Of a stretch of 64,000 nt of DNA, positions 60,334 through 64,000 are shown piece after piece (position 1 is the stretch's first letter; every line of letters starts with the position of its first letter). Below the pieces are notes generated by a model, which saw only the letters and a program-made list of their open reading frames with translations, was not told the DNA's origin and did no database searches. Source of the stretch: Usnea hakonensis (lineage: Eukaryota; Ascomycota; Lecanoromycetes; Lecanorales; Parmeliaceae); NCBI GenBank assembly GCA_013423325.1, contig BLJB01000177.1:310001-374000 (forward strand), written 5' to 3'. The translations under genes were made by a program, and so were the position numbers.

Positions 60334-60594
60334 TTATCGATCATGACGACGCTCTCGAATCCCGGACTGTCGAACGAAATGTGATTGGAGGAGAGTGAGA
60401 TCTAGATGAGAAGGATGTCCCAGGTCGGACTCTGATAATTCTCTTATCTGGAGAACGCGGTCACGCCGGGTTGCGACTTGGAGAGGGTGAGGCTGGATCT
60501 CGGCGAGGGTGAGCGATGAAAGAGCCTTATAAAGTTTGTTTTCACCCTGGATAACGACCGAGTATATGCTGATTATTAGTGCTTCATTCGCCAT
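60334..60594 (-). CDS. Possible small polar protein
   Basis: 86 codons from ATG 60592-60594. The product starts MANEALIISIYSVVIQGENK and continues with regular Leu spacing (LYKALSSLTLAEIQ, LQIRELSESDLG, LDLTLLQ) that suggests amphipathic helices, ending in a basic tail. No family recognised. It is divergent from the coiled-coil gene to its right. Confidence 0.3.
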   Translation of the reverse strand: MANEALIISIYSVVIQGENKLYKALSSLTLAEIQPHPLQVATRRDRVLQIRELSESDLGHPSHLDLTLLQSHFVRQSGIRERRHDR

Positions 60595-60925
60595 ATTCGA
60601 ACCATGCAAATCGTATGCAATGCACAGGGTTGGCGAGTCAAAACTTCTTGGGCTACATCGTTAATTGCGGTTTAGGGCCCCTGTTTGGCCGCCTTTTCAT
60701 TCTATCTGCATGTGGGCCTATGATCAACCTCGATGCGATACGCCATCCTTGCAGAATTCACTGCGTGTTGTTGTCCACTTTCGTTCTGATTATAAATTCT
60801 CACCTTACCTCCTCATCCTTACTTTCATTGCATGCGACACTCCTGGTCATATTTTCCCCCTACACTGCCCCTCGTTCATCAACGTTATTCATCGTCATTA
60901 TCAGCAGCATCTTCCCTGTCATCAG

Positions 60926-61328
60926 CACCTCGGTGACCTGAAGATCAAATTCGACAACCTTCAAACCTTTTCTACCAATGCACAGCAGCAGCTCAATGCA
61001 GATATAACAGCAAGGAAGCATGAGCACAATGAAGCCATGGCAGCCAAGGAGCATAAGTGAGTCTACCCGCACTGCACCGCTATCACTATCCCAAAGGCTA
61101 AATTCAATGTCTTTGCAATCTTTGGTCTGCTTTTGTCGCTAAGAGAAGAGAAAATACCGATTTTGAGAAATCTTTAGTGTGGACTCCAACAATCTTCGTA
61201 GGCGTGTTGAGCGGCTCGAGGCGGAGCGCCTAGGCGTCGAAAACGCGAAGAAGACAGCGATCAACCCCCTTGGCCGTCGACTGAGAGTAAAGACCGCGGA
61301 GATTGAGGCCCTCCGTGTGGATAAATGA
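60926..61328 (+). CDS. 3' part of a coiled-coil protein gene
   Basis: Two exons, ending at 61056 and starting at 61178 (intron 61057-61177, GTGAGT..TTTAG), give a continuous heptad-rich chain: DLKIKFDNLQTFSTNAQQQLN, EHNEAMAAKEHN, then VDSNNLRRRVERLEAERLG and LRRxxLRVKTAEIEALR-like ending (G-R-R-L-R-V-K-T-A-E-I-E-A-L-R-V-D-K, stop). The 5' start is unclear: the frame is open to about 60665 but without ATG, so at least one upstream exon is missing or lost. Short coiled-coil proteins like this are common in fungal accessory regions; function unknown. Confidence 0.45.
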
Positions 61329-61694
61329 CGATTGGCGACGTCGAGCGGGACCCGTCACTGGCTGGCAACTGTTATAGCAACCGGGAAGTTCTATACAGCA
61401 TGCACTTCTAAAAGCAGGGGGGGAGCGGTTCAAGAATTTGCAGCCATCCTGTGAGATTCGGGCAGTCGTATAGCCGACGATGATCCAGAAGCCTCGGTTG
61501 TCAAATTTCTACACAACCTCGACAGTTTCTCTACTCATTCTGCACGTCTGAGGTGTTTGGATGCGTCTTTGGCGATAATGTCTCGCCTGGTCTTAAGCTG
61601 GTTCGTACATCGCCACACCTCCTTCATTCTGCACATTGTCGAGACTAATCTACTACCAAATCAGGCTCGAAACACTTACGAGATAGCATTAAGA

Positions 61695-61977
61695 ACTCAG
61701 ATACTTTCCTTCTCTCCACTCGAGAAAATTCTCTCGAGAATTGCTCTATGACATCGTGAGCACTCTGCCAAGACAAGATCTGCTCCGTTTACGGCGTGTA
61801 AGCAAAACACTTGCTTCAGCAGGTGCATCTAAATACTTATTGTTTTTTTACTTTTATTTTTATGGCCGGCGTTCAAGCGTTAAGGAGCTTGGCCACCGTA
61901 TTGTCATTCTTCACATGGAAAACGGCCCGTCTTACCTGCGTTCAAGGCAGCCAGTGGAGTGCCATCTTTATACTTAA
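61695..61977 (+). pseudogene. F-box N-terminus, truncated
   Basis: The frame reads FSRELLYDIVSTLPRQDLLRLRRVSKTLASAGASKYL, a clear F-box helix set, then loses protein character after about 61850 and stops at 61977. No ATG precedes it in frame. The retroelement tail begins about 60 bp further right, so insertion or recombination with that element probably cut the gene. Confidence 0.5.
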
Positions 61978-62039
61978 GAAGGTTCCGCCCCGCAACAGCA
62001 AAAAGAGAGACCTACAAGGAACACCTTGACTGGCCACTC

Positions 62040-62670
62040 ATCAATTCTTTTCCAAGCGCCAACGTTGTCTATGAGCCTACGCAGGCAGAGATCCACAAAA
62101 GGAGGAAATGGCTCAGAGGTATAACAAAGGAGTCCGACAGACAGTTCTTACCCTGGGGTCACTGGCTATGTTGTATCAGAAGAAGACCGGGAAGTTACAA
62201 CCCAGATGGAGGGGGCCTTTTATTGTCGACAACTACAGCTCAGACAGACAATTTTATCCCGGCTCAAAAGCCCTGCTTTTCCTCATCGGCCAACAAGTGA
62301 CCTTTTCGCTGATCGACGAGATTCAGGAATCCCTGAATTGGGAATTCCTTACTTTGATATATTAAAAGACGACTGTCCAGGAGCCAACAGGTTTCAAAAA
62401 CCGCACAACAAGAGACAAGATCGCACGGGGTATTGAAGAATCCAAAAATATGTCAAAAGAAGGTAAGGCAGTTAAAGAGGAAGGAGATGCTAAGCAGGCT
62501 ATGTAGGAAGAGTCCTGCGTCGATCGCTTCTTGTTTGCGCCTCTGGTCTCACCTACGCGTCTCGCTCCTCATGTGCTAAGATCCTACAGGGACAGACGAG
62601 ACGGAGGCAGAATTGATAAGACTCATTGACCAAGCTGAACTTCGAAAAAGGCGCAAGCAAGACTAGCATC
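62040..62670 (+). mobile_element. Ty3/gypsy integrase C-terminal fragment
   Basis: After a short in-frame piece (DWPLINSFPSANVVYEPTQAE) a shifted frame reads LGSLAMLYQKKTGKLQPRWRGPFIV, the typical integrase C-terminal barrel motif (L-Y-Q-x-K-T-G-K-L-x-P-R-W-x-G-P-F). A polar tail follows (KIARGIEESKNMSKEG and, after a break, EAELIRLIDQAELRKRRKQD). At least two frame changes are needed to read it through. It is probably from the same family as the core at 55990-56440. Confidence 0.65.
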
Positions 62671-63177
62671 CTCGAGAAGGAGATGACAAGAATGCGTCTT
62701 GATGTTGACGGGAGATGGATGGATCGATCGCTACCTGTCTACCGCTTTTTCGTTCTCGGCTTTTTGTCACTTTCGTAGGTCTATGTCAGGCTCTGTTTCT
62801 GTTCTGTCTGTCTGGTCTGCCTCCGACTCTGCCTCAGCCTCTTTGAGAGATACTCCGCTTGTTCTGAGGTTGGTTTCTTTATATCGCCTTTGACACTGCT
62901 CTCTCCACACTATCCTGAGATGCGAATCAACACTTAGAGGTGGCATTTTACTGATACGACTTGGGGCTGCTTATGATGTCGCAAATGCCTGAACACAAGC
63001 TCAGGATATCTTGACCTTTGTTGTGGCTTGGTCCTTCGACAATCACCTATACTCATCATCTCTAACTCTTTCTCATCTCTCTGTTATCACCTTGCTGCTC
63101 GCTCTCTCCTTCGGTAACGACCTACCTTTACTACTATATCCGTATCTAAATTTACTACCGACCTTTTCTTTATTATT

Positions 63178-63979
63178 ATGACGAAACGTGAGGGGGTGGA
63201 TACGCCTGAGTTCGATCCTAAGTAAGTACCCTGAAGCTGTACAATTCTCCTTATAATGAAAGCGGTGCCGACGTTCTTTGTACAACTTACTCGAGTATAT
63301 TGATACTAAGGAGATTCAAGATATCGAAGATCGAATATCTATAAATTCTGCGCTTCCCGCCTACGACTCCCGCGCATTCTGGACTTCAGACTATGACTGA
63401 CAAACATGCTTTTAGCTACCGTAGTCCATCTCCGAGAACCGTTCATTCCTATCTGGCACCACGGTAAGCATCAGCTATTCTCAGTTCCAAACAACCACAA
63501 GAGTAACTGCTAATGTTCAAATTAGTGGGATTGGAGGCTATCCGGTTCAAACCCATCACCAACACGCCGACCCAGGAATCGCCTCTCAACGCCACCTATT
63601 TCTGCCAATATTCCCCTCGTATGACTCATTCAGCCGCGAGAATCAGAGAGATGATGACGACACCCGCGAGCTTGGATTCGAGGTGACGCGGGAAAGAGTC
63701 ATGCTCAGTGACAAAAGCATGGCCTACCAACCAACCCCTCATTCTCCGCCTTCCCCCTCTATCCTTCGTGAGATCAGCCAAAACGAGTTCCATACTTCAG
63801 TGAGAAACGCAGACGCGGGACCGTCAAATGCAAGCACGAACACGTAAGTTGGCAGGCACAGAATCAGTGTACTCAAGCTGACAGATCGGTGACACAGCAG
63901 TCGAGGGGAAGCGATGTCATTGGAGAACTCGACGGATGCTCAGATTCACAATGACAAGGTTGATGCTGTATATCGTTAG
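63178..63979 (+). CDS. Hypothetical four-exon protein
   Basis: Exons 63178-63221, 63416-63463, 63526-63843 and 63898-63979 give 492 nt, 163 aa. The start follows a CT-rich leader (about 63000-63150). The protein (MTKREGVDTPEFDP...) is Ser/Pro/Asp-rich with no domain: YRSPSPRTVHSY, SYDSFSRENQRDDDDTRELG, PTPHSPPSPSILREISQNEF. The last acceptor is a CAG-CAG pair (63895-63900) that allows one Ser more or less. All introns have GT..AG with clean donors (GTAAGT, GTAAGC, GTAAGT). The stop is 21 bp from the window end, and a GTTGAT just before it could instead be a donor, so the gene may continue. Not recognised. Confidence 0.5.
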
Positions 63980-64000
63980 GAAATGGTGCGCTTACGCCAT

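Noticed and set aside
60590..60610. GGTTCGAAT on the minus strand resembling a tRNA B box
   Set aside because: No acceptor stem or A box at the right distance.
63205..63220. GAGTTCGATCCT resembling a tRNA B box
   Set aside because: No A box or cloverleaf can be folded around it, and it lies in exon 1 of the hypothetical gene.

Overview
This is a filamentous ascomycete (Pezizomycotina) nuclear genome window. The evidence is short spliceosomal introns (about 45-135 nt, GT..AG, often with a CTAAC/CTGAC-like branch site), a CreA-type carbon catabolite repressor, fungal subunits of complexes I and III, a fungal NACHT/beta-propeller NLR-like protein and decayed Ty3/gypsy retroelements. The CreA N-terminus looks to me like Leotiomycetes, but that placement is from memory and weak.

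Left part (1-19.3 kb), gene-dense and mostly housekeeping: the start of a membrane protein running off the left edge (-); QCR10 of complex III (+, six exons); a transmembrane protein disulfide isomerase-like protein (-); the NDUFA5/29.9-kDa subunit of complex I (+), divergent from the PDI; a secreted Pro/Ala-repeat surface protein (+); a two-finger C2H2 regulator (+); mitochondrial dihydroorotate dehydrogenase (+) with a low-complexity insertion; a small secreted Cys protein (-); and a small conserved-looking protein (-). QCR10, the complex I subunit and DHODH all act on or beside the ubiquinone pool of the mitochondrial inner membrane.

Middle (19.3-44.1 kb): about 3.4 kb with no convincing gene, then fructosamine-3-kinase (-, three exons), a possible small broken gene, a large six-exon NLR-like gene (lipase-like hydrolase + NACHT + beta-propeller, 1645 aa), an MFS transporter 362 bp behind it, a short assembly gap (NN) in a C-rich tract, an F-box gene with an in-frame TAG, fragments with broken frames, a reverse transcriptase relic, and a DJ-1/PfpI protein (-).

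Right part (44.1-64 kb): a gene-poor stretch rich in polypurine/polypyrimidine tracts and microsatellites flanks creA (-). From about 54 kb rightward the sequence is a graveyard of Ty3/gypsy integrase and chromodomain pieces mixed with frameshifted or nonsense-bearing gene remnants (F-box, coiled coil, unknown). A four-exon hypothetical gene lies at the right edge.

Exon structures were worked out by hand from splice signals, frame continuity and family conservation. Whole-gene frames close exactly for QCR10, PDI, NUO-29.9, the C2H2 gene, DHODH, F3K, NLR, MFS, DJ-1 and the right-edge gene. No RNA gene or CRISPR array was found.
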